Of a DNA stretch of 64,000 bases, positions 44,604-53,042 are shown in pieces. A program made the position numbers and the translations under genes. The DNA is from Acidimicrobiales bacterium (GTDB lineage Bacteria > Actinomycetota > Acidimicrobiia > Acidimicrobiales > MedAcidi-G1), in NCBI GenBank assembly GCA_030747595.1, contig JASLKK010000001.1, positions 124,001 through 188,000 of the forward strand. Reading direction: 5' to 3'. Each line of letters begins with the position of its first letter. Within the stretch, counting starts at the first letter, position 1. Below the pieces are notes generated by a model. The model was not told the DNA's origin. It searched no databases and saw nothing but the letters and a program-made list of their open reading frames with translations.

Positions 44604-45566
44604 ATGTCACTGGACGGCGTCGCCCACCTCGCAGGAAAGAACATCGCTGTCACCGGTGCCGGCAACGGGATCGGTCGGGCCATCGCCCTGGCCTGTGCCG
44701 CCGAGGGTGCAAACGTGGTGGTAGCCGACTACGGCGTCTCTATTGAGGGGAGCGACCCGTCCAGCGACGTCGCTGATGCCGTCGTGGCAGAGATCGTCTC
44801 GGCGGGTGGCACGGCCATCGCTGTGGCGGGCGACGTTTCCCAGATGGAGGTCGGCCAGCGGATCGTCGATACGGCGTTGGAGGCCTGGGGCAGCATCGAT
44901 GGGGTGGTCTGCGTGGCCGGCATCGTGCGCGAGCGGATGCTGTTCAACATGAGCGAGGATGAGTTCGACCACGTGGTCGGTGTCCATCTCAAGGGCCACT
45001 TCACGCTCTACAAGGCGGCCGCGGCGGTCATGCGAAAGCAGGAGACCGGAGGCAGCCTCGTCGGCTTCACGTCGGGAGCCTTCGTGGCATCGACGGCCCA
45101 GGCCAACTACTCGGCGGCTAAGGGCGGCATCGTCTCGCTGACTCGGAGTGCGGCCTTCGCCCTCCGGAAGTACGGCGTGAACGCGAACTGCATCGCCCCA
45201 GCGGCCATGACCCGCATGTCGGAAAACGTGCCGTTCGAGATCGAGGCTGGCAGCCCCGAAGCCATTGCCCCGCTGGCTGTCTGGCTCATGTCGGACGCAG
45301 CTCGTGACGTGACGGCCCAGATCTACACCTGTACCGGTAAGCGCATCGCCGTGTGGAATCAGCCCGCCGAGATCCGCCACATGTGGGCTGATGATGGTGC
45401 ATCGTTCAGCGTCGACGAGATCGCCGAGAAGCTCCCCGCCACCATTGGCGACGAGGAGATGCCGATGTTCGCCGATCTGGAGCGGCGCATGAAGGAGATG
45501 GCTCAGGCCAAGGAACGGGCCGAGAAACAGGCCCCTGGACAGGATGCTCCGGCCTCCCAGGCCTGA
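44604..45566 (+). CDS. SDR of the MFE-2/hydroxyacyl-CoA dehydrogenase type, steroid-cluster
   Basis: 320 residues. GAGNGIGRAIALACAAEGAN cofactor motif, GIVRERMLFNMSEDEFDHVV, catalytic Y169 and K173 (QANYSAAKGG), then an extra C-terminal segment with a charged helical tail (ERRMKEMAQAKERAEKQ). The segment order and MLFNMSxxEF recall the mycobacterial SDR next to the Ipd genes (Rv3548c, from memory). Probably oxidises a hydroxyacyl- or hydroxysteroid-CoA intermediate. GGAG before the ATG. Cotranscribed with ipdF 31 bases downstream, or ipdF has its own promoter as well. Confidence 0.82.
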   Translation: MSLDGVAHLAGKNIAVTGAGNGIGRAIALACAAEGANVVVADYGVSIEGSDPSSDVADAVVAEIVSAGGTAIAVAGDVSQMEVGQRIVDTALEAWGSIDGVVCVAGIVRERMLFNMSEDEFDHVVGVHLKGHFTLYKAAAAVMRKQETGGSLVGFTSGAFVASTAQANYSAAKGGIVSLTRSAAFALRKYGVNANCIAPAAMTRMSENVPFEIEAGSPEAIAPLAVWLMSDAARDVTAQIYTCTGKRIAVWNQPAEIRHMWADDGASFSVDEIAEKLPATIGDEEMPMFADLERRMKEMAQAKERAEKQAPGQDAPASQA

Positions 45567-45597
45567 TCGCGCCAGTCGCCGGATCTAGCCTCCTGCC

Positions 45598-46374
45598 ATG
45601 GATGCTCCTGAGTATGTACCCGGCCATGACCTGTTGGCCGATCGGATCGTCGTGGTCACCGCGGCGGCCGGCGCCGGGATCGGATTCGCCGTGGCGAAGA
45701 AGGCCGTGGAGGAGGGGGCGACCGTCGTCATCTCCGATGTCCACGAGCGGCGCCTGGACGAGGCGGCCGATGCGTTGGCCGAACTGTCCGGTGACCGTCC
45801 GGTCACCAGCCTGTGTGACGTCAGTGACGAGAACCAGGTGCAGGAACTGTTGGACGCCGCCGTGGTCGCACACGGCCGTATTGACGTCATGGTCAACAAC
45901 GCCGGTCTCGGCGGTGACACCCCGCTGGTCGAGATGCAGGATGACGAGTGGGAACGGGTCCTGGACATCACCCTCACCGGAGCGATGCGCTGCACCCGGG
46001 CGGCCATGCGGATCATGGGTGAACAGGGCCACGGTGTGATCGTGAACAACGCCTCGGTGCTGGGCTGGCGGGCCCAGGCGGGCCAGAGCCACTACGCGGC
46101 CGCCAAGGCTGGGGTGATGGCCCTCACCCGGTGCGCGGCCATCGAGGGCGTCGAGTCAGGCATCCGGATCAACTGCGTGGCCCCCAGCTTTGCCACCCAC
46201 CCGTTTCTGGCCCGGACGAGCAGCGAGGAACTGCTCGCCGAGCTGGCCGCCAGCGAGGCCTATGGGCGGGGCGCCGAGCCGTGGGAGGTAGCCAACGTGG
46301 TTGTCTTCCTGGCCAGCGACTACTCGTCTTACATGACCGGCGAGGTCGTGTCGGTCTCCAGCCAGCGCGCCTGA
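45598..46374 (+). CDS. ipdF: IpdF-like dehydrogenase of steroid ring C/D degradation
   Basis: SDR that in mycobacteria interconverts the 5-hydroxy and 5-oxo forms of the HIP-CoA intermediate (family knowledge). 258 residues. From memory it matches M. tuberculosis IpdF (Rv3559c) through long stretches: GHDLLADRIVVVTAAAGAGI, VVISDVHERRLDE, NNAGLGG, NNASVLGWRAQAGQSHYAAA, EPWEVANVVVFLASDYSSYM. Catalytic Y166 and K170. TAGCCT (45586-45591) lies six bases before the ATG, so a leaderless internal promoter is likely. Confidence 0.88.
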   Translation: MDAPEYVPGHDLLADRIVVVTAAAGAGIGFAVAKKAVEEGATVVISDVHERRLDEAADALAELSGDRPVTSLCDVSDENQVQELLDAAVVAHGRIDVMVNNAGLGGDTPLVEMQDDEWERVLDITLTGAMRCTRAAMRIMGEQGHGVIVNNASVLGWRAQAGQSHYAAAKAGVMALTRCAAIEGVESGIRINCVAPSFATHPFLARTSSEELLAELAASEAYGRGAEPWEVANVVVFLASDYSSYMTGEVVSVSSQRA

Positions 46375-46375
46375 T

Positions 46376-47365
46376 TCAGACCAGGCGCCAGTCAGCCTTC
46401 CAGTCCGAGCTGGCACCACCGTCGTCTTCCGGATCAGTCTCAGCAACTGCCCGACCTGCCCGGGATAGGGCGAGGAGGTGGGCGTACACCACGGCCGCTG
46501 CCGCCTTGTGGAGCTTTTCATCCACATCCGCGTAGAGCTCGGCGACGATCGACTCGATCCCCCGGGGGCCGGCGACGAGGGCATCGACAATCTGGCCCTC
46601 ACGCATCTCCCGATGGTCGATCAGCGTCGCAACGTAACGGCTCGGGTCAGTGATGGCCGGTCCGTGGGTGGGTCGGTAGAGGGTCTCGGGGCGGTCCAGC
46701 AGCCGACGGAGGTTGGCTAGGTAGTCGTTCAGATCGCCGTCGGGTGCCGGGACCACGGTGGTCGACCAACCCATGACGTGATCGCCAGTGAACAGGGTCG
46801 CTTCCTCCCGGAGGGCGAAGCACAGGTGGTTCGAGATGTGGCCCGGGGTGTGAAGCGCCTCGAAAGTGAACCCTTCGCCGGCGATGACGTCGCCGTCGGA
46901 GGTGACCACGTCGGGCACGAAGTCCCGGTCGCCTGCGCCCTCTCCATCCTCGGACTCGGGTTCCTCGCCGGCCTCGATGGCCTTTCGGACCCGTTCGTCG
47001 TAAGCGCGGATGGCTTCCACCGGGTGGGGGCCGAAACCGTACGAGGTGGCCCCGGTGGCCGTCTGCACGGCGGCGGTGGCTGGGGAGTGGTCCGGGTGGG
47101 TGTGGGTAATGAGCAGGTGGGTGACCCGCTGGCCCTCGACGGCCTTCAGGAGGGCCGCCACATGGTCGTCGTCGGCTGGCCCCGGATCGATGATGGCGAC
47201 GTTCCCGTTCGGGTTGGAGTCCGGTGCGGGCCCAATGATGAACGTGCCCGATCCGTGGTAGGTGAACTTCGACGGGTTACGGGCCACCACCCGACGCACG
47301 AGCGGCGAGAGCTGCTCCACCTCCCCGTAGGGCGGGGCGTCCTCGTACCGGAACTCGGGGGCCAT
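46376..47365 (-). CDS. metallo-beta-lactamase-fold hydrolase (LACTB2-like)
   Basis: 329 residues. Zinc motif THTHPDHSPA, later ligands in LHTPGHISNHLCF and FTGDHVMGW, and a C-terminal winged helix-like domain typical of LACTB2/MBL hydrolases. Possible substrates are thioesters, glyoxalase-type esters or RNA; unassigned. An acidic insertion (EAGEEPESEDGEGAGD) sits between metal motifs. Converges on ipdF with one base between stop codons. Confidence 0.88.
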   Translation of the reverse strand: MAPEFRYEDAPPYGEVEQLSPLVRRVVARNPSKFTYHGSGTFIIGPAPDSNPNGNVAIIDPGPADDDHVAALLKAVEGQRVTHLLITHTHPDHSPATAAVQTATGATSYGFGPHPVEAIRAYDERVRKAIEAGEEPESEDGEGAGDRDFVPDVVTSDGDVIAGEGFTFEALHTPGHISNHLCFALREEATLFTGDHVMGWSTTVVPAPDGDLNDYLANLRRLLDRPETLYRPTHGPAITDPSRYVATLIDHREMREGQIVDALVAGPRGIESIVAELYADVDEKLHKAAAAVVYAHLLALSRAGRAVAETDPEDDGGASSDWKADWRLV

Positions 47366-47570
47366 GGCGGCATCCTGCCCGATGGACGTCCCCGTCGCGA
47401 ACTTCTGTCCCAGCCGGCGGCCTGGTTGACGTCCCGGAAACCGAGGTTCAGCGGGCGTGGTTCAGGAACCTGATCAGGTGGCGCCCGGACTCGCCGATTT
47501 CGGCCGCGTATGGACCGGTAACGCCCTGGCCGAGATCGGCGAAGAGCCGGGCCGCTAGGGAAATGGGTCG

Positions 47571-48083
47571 TCAGTTCTGGCTTTGGCGGATTCTGGCGGC
47601 CACGTGCTCTATGAAGAACCCGTCGTACCTGGCCTGGACGGCAGGGAGCCGCCAGTCGTCGCCGGTGACGGTGCCTCGACACGCCGCCGTCCCGCAGCCA
47701 CACTCCAGGCGGTAGTCGTCGGTCCGGGCCGTGCCGTAGTCATGACACAGTTCCTCGTCGGCCGCGATATCGCGCATGGCCACGTAGACCACCTGGCCAC
47801 GGAAGCCGACGTTGGCGTCACACGAGTGGTTAATTCGAATGGACGTCTCGTCCACCTCGGTGGCTGTACGGGGCGACAGGTAGAGGTCGTCGGCGATCTG
47901 AAGGCTCTGGTCGCCGATCTCGGCAGTGAGGCGAACCACCTCAGCGTGGTCGACGATGTGGCCGGCCTTTACGGCCACGACCTCCCCGGCGGCAATCGGT
48001 TCAAGGGCAAACACCCCGAGGCCGGCCACCGATCCGTCGCGGACCTCAACCTTGGGCGAACGCCAACAGCGGATGGGAGCCAC
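47571..48083 (-). CDS. SET-domain protein
   Basis: 170 residues from GTG 48083. SET core GLGVFALEPIAAGEVV, cofactor motif INHSCDANVGF, ELCHDYG, and a post-SET zinc-binding CGCGTAACRGTVTG: all the parts of an active SET lysine methyltransferase. Known bacterial SET proteins methylate ribosomal or DNA-associated proteins; target here unknown. The start lies eight bases after the stop of the SDR gene, so the two are probably cotranscribed under the ipd operator. Confidence 0.85.
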   Translation of the reverse strand: MAPIRCWRSPKVEVRDGSVAGLGVFALEPIAAGEVVAVKAGHIVDHAEVVRLTAEIGDQSLQIADDLYLSPRTATEVDETSIRINHSCDANVGFRGQVVYVAMRDIAADEELCHDYGTARTDDYRLECGCGTAACRGTVTGDDWRLPAVQARYDGFFIEHVAARIRQSQN

Positions 48084-48091
48084 GAGTCCGG

Positions 48092-48898
48092 TCAGCCGCG
48101 CGCTGCGCCCAGGTAGGCCGGGCCCTCGCCCCCGCCGTGAACCTCCACGCAGGTGCCGGTGACCCACCGGGCCAATGGTGAAGCCAGGGCGAGGCAGATG
48201 TCGGCCACATCGTCTGGCTGGCCCAGCCGACCGGCAGGGAGGTTGGCGGCCACTGCGGCCTGCCCCTCGTCGTCACCGTAGAAGGCGGCGGCTTCGTCGG
48301 TGACGATCATCCCGACAGTGATGGCCACCACCCGGATGGCCGGCCCCCACTCATGGGCCAGCGTTCGGGTCATGTTCTCAAGACCGGCCTTGGCCGCCCC
48401 GTAGGCCACGCCGAGTGGGTTGGGTCGCGTCCCACTCACCGACGAGATGTTGACGATCACTCCACCGCCGTCCTGGGTCGACATCGTGGGGTGCACGGCC
48501 TGGCAGAACGTCATGGGCGCTGTGAGGTTCAGCGCGATGATCTTCTCGTTGAAGCGGGGTGACACGGTGGCCGAATCGGCCGGTGGTGCGCCACCAGCGT
48601 TGTTGACCAGCACATCGACTCGTCCCGACCGCTCCACAGTCGCGGCCACTACATCGGCTACCTGCTCCGGATCGCGTACGTCTGCCACTATGAAAGCGGC
48701 CTCCCGGGATCCGTCTGTCGAGGTGATGGGCTCGTCAGGCGCACTCCTCGCGCAGGTGATGACGTCAGCTCCGGCGTCGAGGAAGGTGGTGGCGATCACG
48801 CGACCCAGGCCCCGTGACCCACCGGTGACCACCACCGACCGACCGGTGAAGTCCAGCGGGTCTGACGATGGGGTCGGAGGGGTCGGCGAGGGGGCCAC
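48092..48898 (-). CDS. short-chain dehydrogenase/reductase divergent from ipdA
   Basis: 268 residues from GTG 48898. TGGSRGLGRVIATTFLDAGA, NNAGGAPP, Y166 and K170 (GVAYGAAKAG), and a distinctive end VTGTCVEVHGGGEGPAYL. In mycobacteria a similar SDR (Rv3549c, from memory) is likewise divergent from the echA20-ipdAB genes. TAGCGT (48906-48911, minus strand) is seven bases before this GTG; GTGs at 48907 and 48940 are alternatives with an Ala/Pro/Ser-rich extension. Probably acts on a ring C/D intermediate. Confidence 0.85.
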   Translation of the reverse strand: MAPSPTPPTPSSDPLDFTGRSVVVTGGSRGLGRVIATTFLDAGADVITCARSAPDEPITSTDGSREAAFIVADVRDPEQVADVVAATVERSGRVDVLVNNAGGAPPADSATVSPRFNEKIIALNLTAPMTFCQAVHPTMSTQDGGGVIVNISSVSGTRPNPLGVAYGAAKAGLENMTRTLAHEWGPAIRVVAITVGMIVTDEAAAFYGDDEGQAAVAANLPAGRLGQPDDVADICLALASPLARWVTGTCVEVHGGGEGPAYLGAARG

Positions 48899-48941
48899 GG
48901 AACGCACGCTAACCGCCGGCTGTCGTGACGGATCACACAAT

Positions 48942-48956
48942 CTGACGGACCGTCAG
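48942..48956. promoter_or_regulatory. palindromic operator between SDR and ipdA
   Basis: Third exact copy of CTGACGGACCGTCAG, in the 97-base gap between divergent starts. It lies upstream of the presumed -10 boxes of both genes (48906-48911 minus strand; TACCGT 48983-48988 plus strand), so geometry differs from the other two copies and it may control both directions. Confidence 0.75.
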
Positions 48957-48995
48957 GGTTTCCGTGGCGGTCCCGACTCGCCTACCGTTGGCCGG

Positions 48996-49928
48996 GTGAC
49001 TCCTCCCAGCCAACGCTCTTATGCACCCTCGACGCTTCCCACCCCCGACGGGCGCCCGGACAAGCGGATGACCGAGGATGACGTCGTCGCCCGGCTGTCC
49101 AGCGGTATGACCATCGGTATCGGAGGCTGGGGCTCACGCCGCAAGCCCATGTCGCTGGTCCGGGCCATCGCCCGCAGCGAACTCACCGACCTGACCATCG
49201 TCTGCTACGGCGGCCCCGAGGTAGGGATCCTCTCGACACTCGGCAAGGTCCGGCGGGCCGTCTACGGCTTCGTGTCGCTCGACTCCATTCCGTTGGAACC
49301 ACACTTCCGCCAGGCCCGTCAGCAGGGAACCATCGAGGTCACGGAACTGGACGAGGGAGCCTTCTACCTCGGCCTCCTGGCGGCCGCCCATCGGGTGCCC
49401 TTTTATCCGACACGGGCCGGACTGGGCAGCGACATGATGCTGATGAACCCCGATCTGGCCACCGTCACCTCGCCCTATCCGGACGCCGACGGTGTCCACG
49501 AGGACCTGGTGGCCATTCCGGCCTTCCAGTTGGATGCCTCCCTGATCCACATGAACCGGGCCGATGCAGCCGGAAACGGCCAGTTCCTCGGTCCCGACCT
49601 CTACTTCGATGACCTGTTCGCCAAGGCGGCGACGTCCACCTACCTGTCGTGCGAGAAGGTGATCGCAACCGGCGACCTGCTCGCCGAGGGATCCCTCCAC
49701 ACCCTCAAGATCCCCCGGCTCTTCGTGGACGGCGTCGTCGAGTCGCCCCGGGGCGCCCACTTCACCGAATGCCCACCCGACTACGGGCGCGACGAGGCAT
49801 TCCAGCGGGCGTACGCGGCCACCGCCAAGGATCCCGAGGCGTGGCGGGCCTTCGTGGATCGCTGGTTGGAGGCGCCCAGCCACGCCGAGTACCTCGAGCG
49901 GCTCGATGCCGAGGGGGAGGGGGCCTGA
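48996..49928 (+). CDS. ipdA: IpdA, alpha subunit of steroid ring-opening COCHEA-CoA hydrolase
   Basis: With IpdB it hydrolyses the last steroid ring (COCHEA-CoA) in the HIP pathway; the fold is that of class I CoA transferases. 310 residues. From memory it tracks Rv3551: SGMTIGIGGWGSRRKPM, YGGPEVGIL, YGFVSLDS, FYPTRAGLGSD, TVTSPYP, YFDDLFAKAA, SPRGAHFT, PDYGRDEAFQRAYA. The GTG start follows TACCGT by seven bases and gives about 20 extra N-terminal residues relative to mycobacterial IpdA; ATG 49068 is the alternative. ipdB follows after one base. Confidence 0.92.
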   Translation: MTPPSQRSYAPSTLPTPDGRPDKRMTEDDVVARLSSGMTIGIGGWGSRRKPMSLVRAIARSELTDLTIVCYGGPEVGILSTLGKVRRAVYGFVSLDSIPLEPHFRQARQQGTIEVTELDEGAFYLGLLAAAHRVPFYPTRAGLGSDMMLMNPDLATVTSPYPDADGVHEDLVAIPAFQLDASLIHMNRADAAGNGQFLGPDLYFDDLFAKAATSTYLSCEKVIATGDLLAEGSLHTLKIPRLFVDGVVESPRGAHFTECPPDYGRDEAFQRAYAATAKDPEAWRAFVDRWLEAPSHAEYLERLDAEGEGA

Positions 49929-49929
49929 G

Positions 49930-50736
49930 ATGGCCGACCTCAAGCCCGACGCCAACCAGCCAGAAGAGGCGACCATCGACGAGATCTGTGTGGTGGCCAT
50001 TGCCGAGGCCTTTCGTGGTGACGGCGAGATCCTCTGCAACCCGATCGGCACCACGCCGATCATCGGTGGACGACTGGCCAGAGCCACCTTCGAACCGGCC
50101 ATGGTGATGACCGACGCCGTGTCAGTGCTGGCCGCCAACCCGTTGCCGGTGGGTGACGACAACGCCGAACGCCTGGTCGAGGCCTGGATGCCCTACCGCG
50201 ACATGTTCGACGTGGTCTGGTCAGGTCGCCGCCACATAGTCATGGGCGCCAGCCAGATCGATGCCCACGGCAACCAGAACCTGGCGGCCATCGGCGACTG
50301 GCGACGGCCCAAGGCTCAACTCCTGGGCCTGCGTGGCGCACCGGGCAACCTGGTCAACCACGCCACCACCTACTGGGTTCCCAACCACTCGACCCGATCG
50401 TTCGTGCCCTCCGTGGACGTGGTGTCGGGTCCGGGCTACGACCGGGTGGCACCCCTGTCGGTAGCCATCCGGGCCGGTTACGAGATCCGCCGGGTGGTGT
50501 CCAACCTGGCCGTGATGGACTTCGAATCCAGCGGATCAGGCGATGAGCCCCGCCGGATGCGGCTGCGATCGGTGCATCCCGGCGTGACGGTCGATGAGGT
50601 GGTCGAGGCCACCGGCTTCGAGCTGGCCGTGCCCGACGAGGTCCCCGAGAGTCGACTGCCGACCGGCGAGGAACTCCACCTCATCCGTGAGGTGCTCGAC
50701 CCCCAGGGCTACCGCAAGGCCGAGTTCGGCGGTTGA
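49930..50736 (+). CDS. ipdB: IpdB, beta subunit of steroid ring-opening COCHEA-CoA hydrolase
   Basis: Partner of IpdA. 268 residues. Family blocks: MTDAVSVLAANPL, EAWMPYRDMFDVVWSGRRHI, VMGASQIDAHGNQNLAAIG, LRGAPGNLVNHATTYWVPNH, VDVVSGPGYD, and ELHLIREVLDP at the C-terminus. These match mycobacterial IpdB (Rv3552) as remembered. Strong purine-rich ribosome site (GAGGGGGAGGG) inside the end of ipdA. Confidence 0.92.
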   Translation: MADLKPDANQPEEATIDEICVVAIAEAFRGDGEILCNPIGTTPIIGGRLARATFEPAMVMTDAVSVLAANPLPVGDDNAERLVEAWMPYRDMFDVVWSGRRHIVMGASQIDAHGNQNLAAIGDWRRPKAQLLGLRGAPGNLVNHATTYWVPNHSTRSFVPSVDVVSGPGYDRVAPLSVAIRAGYEIRRVVSNLAVMDFESSGSGDEPRRMRLRSVHPGVTVDEVVEATGFELAVPDEVPESRLPTGEELHLIREVLDPQGYRKAEFGG

Positions 50737-50738
50737 CC

Positions 50739-51857
50739 ATGGAGTGGCCGAACTCGGATCCCACGCCGGCTGACCGGCGCCTCCACACCCGGTTCTGCGA
50801 CCTGGTTGGTGTTCGGTATCCGATCGTCCAGACGGGCATGGGCTGGGTGGCCGGCTCACGGCTGACGGCGGCCACTGCGGAGGCCGGCGGGCTGGGGATC
50901 ATCGCCGCAGCCCCCATGACGTACGACCAGATGGTCGACGCCATTGCCGAGGTCCGTGCCGCCACCGACGAACCGTTCGGGGTGAACCTTCGGACCGACG
51001 CCGCCGACGTGGATCGACGGGTCGATTACCTGATCGCTGAAGGAGTGCGGGTGGCCTCGTTTGCCCAGGCCCCGGGGCAGGCCATCGTGGAACGCCTCAA
51101 GGAGGCCGGGGTGGTCGTCATCCCGACCATCGGCGCGGCCCGCCACGCCGAAAAGGTCGCCGAATGGGGTGTGGACGCGGTGATTGCCCAGGGCGCCGAG
51201 GGCGGTGGACATACCGGTCTGGTGCCCACCTCGATCCTCGTCCCCCAGGTGCTCGATGCCCTAGAGGGCAGCGGCGTGGCCCTGGTGGCCGCCGGTGGGT
51301 TCACCGACGGGCGCGGCCTGGCTGCCGCCCTGGCCTGGGGTGCAGACGCGGTGGCCATGGGCACCCGTTTCCTGCTCACTGCCGACAGCGACGTCCCCGA
51401 CGAGGTCAAGTCCGTGTACCTGGCCACGCCGGTCACCGGCACGGTGGTCACCCGGGCCGTCGACGGTGCGCCGCAACGGGTGGTGGCCACCGAGGTGGTG
51501 GCCCGACTGGAGCGGTCCCGCGTGCTGGCCTTCCCCCGGGCAGCCCTGAACGCCCTCCGGTTTCGACGACTGACGTCCACCCCTCTACGCGAGCTACTGG
51601 CCGAGGGGCTGCGCATGAAGCGATCTTCGGAGATGACGTGGAGCCAGGTGGCCATGGCCGCCAACGCCCCGATGCTGACCCGGGCCACCATGGTCGAGGG
51701 TCGCTCCGAGGTGGGGATCCTCCCGACCGGTCAGGGAGTGGGCGCCATTGCCGAACTCCCGACGTGTGCCGAGTTGATCGACCGCACGGTGGCCGAGGCC
51801 ACAGCGGCCCTTGATCGGTTGACCGGCCGGGGAGCGGACCCGGCTGTGGGGGAGTGA
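50739..51857 (+). CDS. ipdC: IpdC, FMN-dependent oxidoreductase of the nitropropane-dioxygenase family
   Basis: TIM-barrel flavoprotein required for ring C/D breakdown between HIP-CoA and ring hydrolysis. 372 residues. PIVQTGMGWVAGSRLTAATA, AGGLGII, PFGVNLRTDAADVD, EGVRVASFA, EGGGHTGLVPTS and AAGGFTDGRGLAAAL, TRFLLTADSDVPDEVK agree with Rv3553 as remembered, and differ from ordinary nitronate monooxygenases. ATG 50739 is preferred; a TTG at 50733 overlaps the ipdB stop. Overlaps or abuts the next gene. Confidence 0.9.
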   Translation: MEWPNSDPTPADRRLHTRFCDLVGVRYPIVQTGMGWVAGSRLTAATAEAGGLGIIAAAPMTYDQMVDAIAEVRAATDEPFGVNLRTDAADVDRRVDYLIAEGVRVASFAQAPGQAIVERLKEAGVVVIPTIGAARHAEKVAEWGVDAVIAQGAEGGGHTGLVPTSILVPQVLDALEGSGVALVAAGGFTDGRGLAAALAWGADAVAMGTRFLLTADSDVPDEVKSVYLATPVTGTVVTRAVDGAPQRVVATEVVARLERSRVLAFPRAALNALRFRRLTSTPLRELLAEGLRMKRSSEMTWSQVAMAANAPMLTRATMVEGRSEVGILPTGQGVGAIAELPTCAELIDRTVAEATAALDRLTGRGADPAVGE

Positions 51858-51862
51858 CCGCC

Positions 51863-53032
51863 ATGGACCTCGACTTCACATCCAGCCAGATGGCTTTCCG
51901 TGACGAGGTGCGGGGCTGGCTAGCCGAGAACCTCCCCGCCGAGCCGCTTCCCTCCCTGGACACCCCCGAGGGATTCGAGCTCCACCGTGAATGGGAAGGC
52001 GTGCTGCACGAGGCTCGCTGGTCGGTGGTGGCCTGGCCCGAGGCGCACGGCGGCCGGGACGCCGACCTCGTGGAGTGGCTGCTGTTCGAAGAGGAGTACT
52101 ACCGGTCGGGTGCACCGGGCCGGGTCAACACCAACGGGATCAGCCTCCTGGGACCGACCCTGTACGCCTTCGGGACGGCGAAACAACAGGACCGCTTCCT
52201 TCCCCGGATGGCCTCTGGAGAGGAGATCTGGGCCCAGGGCTGGTCCGAACCCGACTCGGGAAGCGACCTGGCGTCCATATCCACAAAGGCCATCCGCGAC
52301 GGCGAGTGGTTCGTGCTGGACGGCCAGAAGACGTGGTGTTCGCGTGGCGCATGGGCCGATTGGATGTTCTGCATCGTGCGGACCGACCCCGACTCCGAAC
52401 GCCACCGCGGGCTCTCGTACCTGTTGGTGCCAGCCGACGCCGAGGGCCTCGAGCGGCGTCCGGTTGGTCGTCTCGACGGCGAGCCGGCATTCGCCGAACT
52501 GTTCTTCGACGGGTGCCGGGTGCACGAGTCGAACCTCCTGGGCGGCGAGGGCGAGGGCTGGAACGTCGCCATGGCCACCACGTCCAGCGAGCGGGGCCTG
52601 AACCTCCGGGCGCCCGGCCGGTTCCTGGCCGCAGCGGACCGTCTGGCCGACCTCTACCGTGAGTTGTTGGAGACAGGATCTTCCGACGAGGGCCTGCTGG
52701 ACGAGGTAGTCCAGGCATGGACCGGCGCACAGGCCTACCGGTGGCAGACGTACCGCACAGCCGCCCACCTGTCGGGCGGTGGTGAACTGGGTGCGGCATC
52801 GTCGATGGGCAAGGTCTTCTGGTCCGAGTTGGACGTCGAGTTGCACTCCACTGCGCTGCGCCTGCTCGGTGAGCGCGGCGAGCTGGTCGACGCTCCGCCC
52901 GGACCCGGATTGCCGGGGGCCGACTGGATGTCGGGTTACCTGTTCAGCTTGTCGGGTCCGATCTACGCCGGCACCAACGAGATCCAGCGCAACATCATCG
53001 CTGAGCGGGTGCTCGGCCTCCCTCGGAAGTAG
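51863..53032 (+). CDS. acyl-CoA dehydrogenase, IpdE1/FadE30-like
   Basis: FAD enzyme introducing a double bond in a steroid-derived acyl-CoA. 389 residues: N-terminal helical domain VRGWLAENLPAEP, middle WSEPDSGSDLAS and WCSRGAWADW, C-terminal IYAGTNEIQRNIIAERVLGL. Similar to FadE30 (IpdE1) as remembered. The usual catalytic position IYEGT reads IYAGT, so the base would be elsewhere or in the partner subunit. Heterotetrameric alpha2beta2 dehydrogenases are usual in steroid degradation, and the next gene encodes the likely partner. GTG 51854 overlaps the previous stop as an alternative start. Confidence 0.88.
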   Translation: MDLDFTSSQMAFRDEVRGWLAENLPAEPLPSLDTPEGFELHREWEGVLHEARWSVVAWPEAHGGRDADLVEWLLFEEEYYRSGAPGRVNTNGISLLGPTLYAFGTAKQQDRFLPRMASGEEIWAQGWSEPDSGSDLASISTKAIRDGEWFVLDGQKTWCSRGAWADWMFCIVRTDPDSERHRGLSYLLVPADAEGLERRPVGRLDGEPAFAELFFDGCRVHESNLLGGEGEGWNVAMATTSSERGLNLRAPGRFLAAADRLADLYRELLETGSSDEGLLDEVVQAWTGAQAYRWQTYRTAAHLSGGGELGAASSMGKVFWSELDVELHSTALRLLGERGELVDAPPGPGLPGADWMSGYLFSLSGPIYAGTNEIQRNIIAERVLGLPRK

Positions 53033-53042
53033 CGGCACCACT

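Noticed and set aside
47366-47570. Short minus-strand open stretch encoding AARLFADLGQGVTGPYAAEI in the gap before the SET gene's end
   Set aside because: About 38 codons with no ATG, GTG or TTG start after the preceding stop and no recognised family. It might be a decayed remnant, but there is not enough to annotate it.
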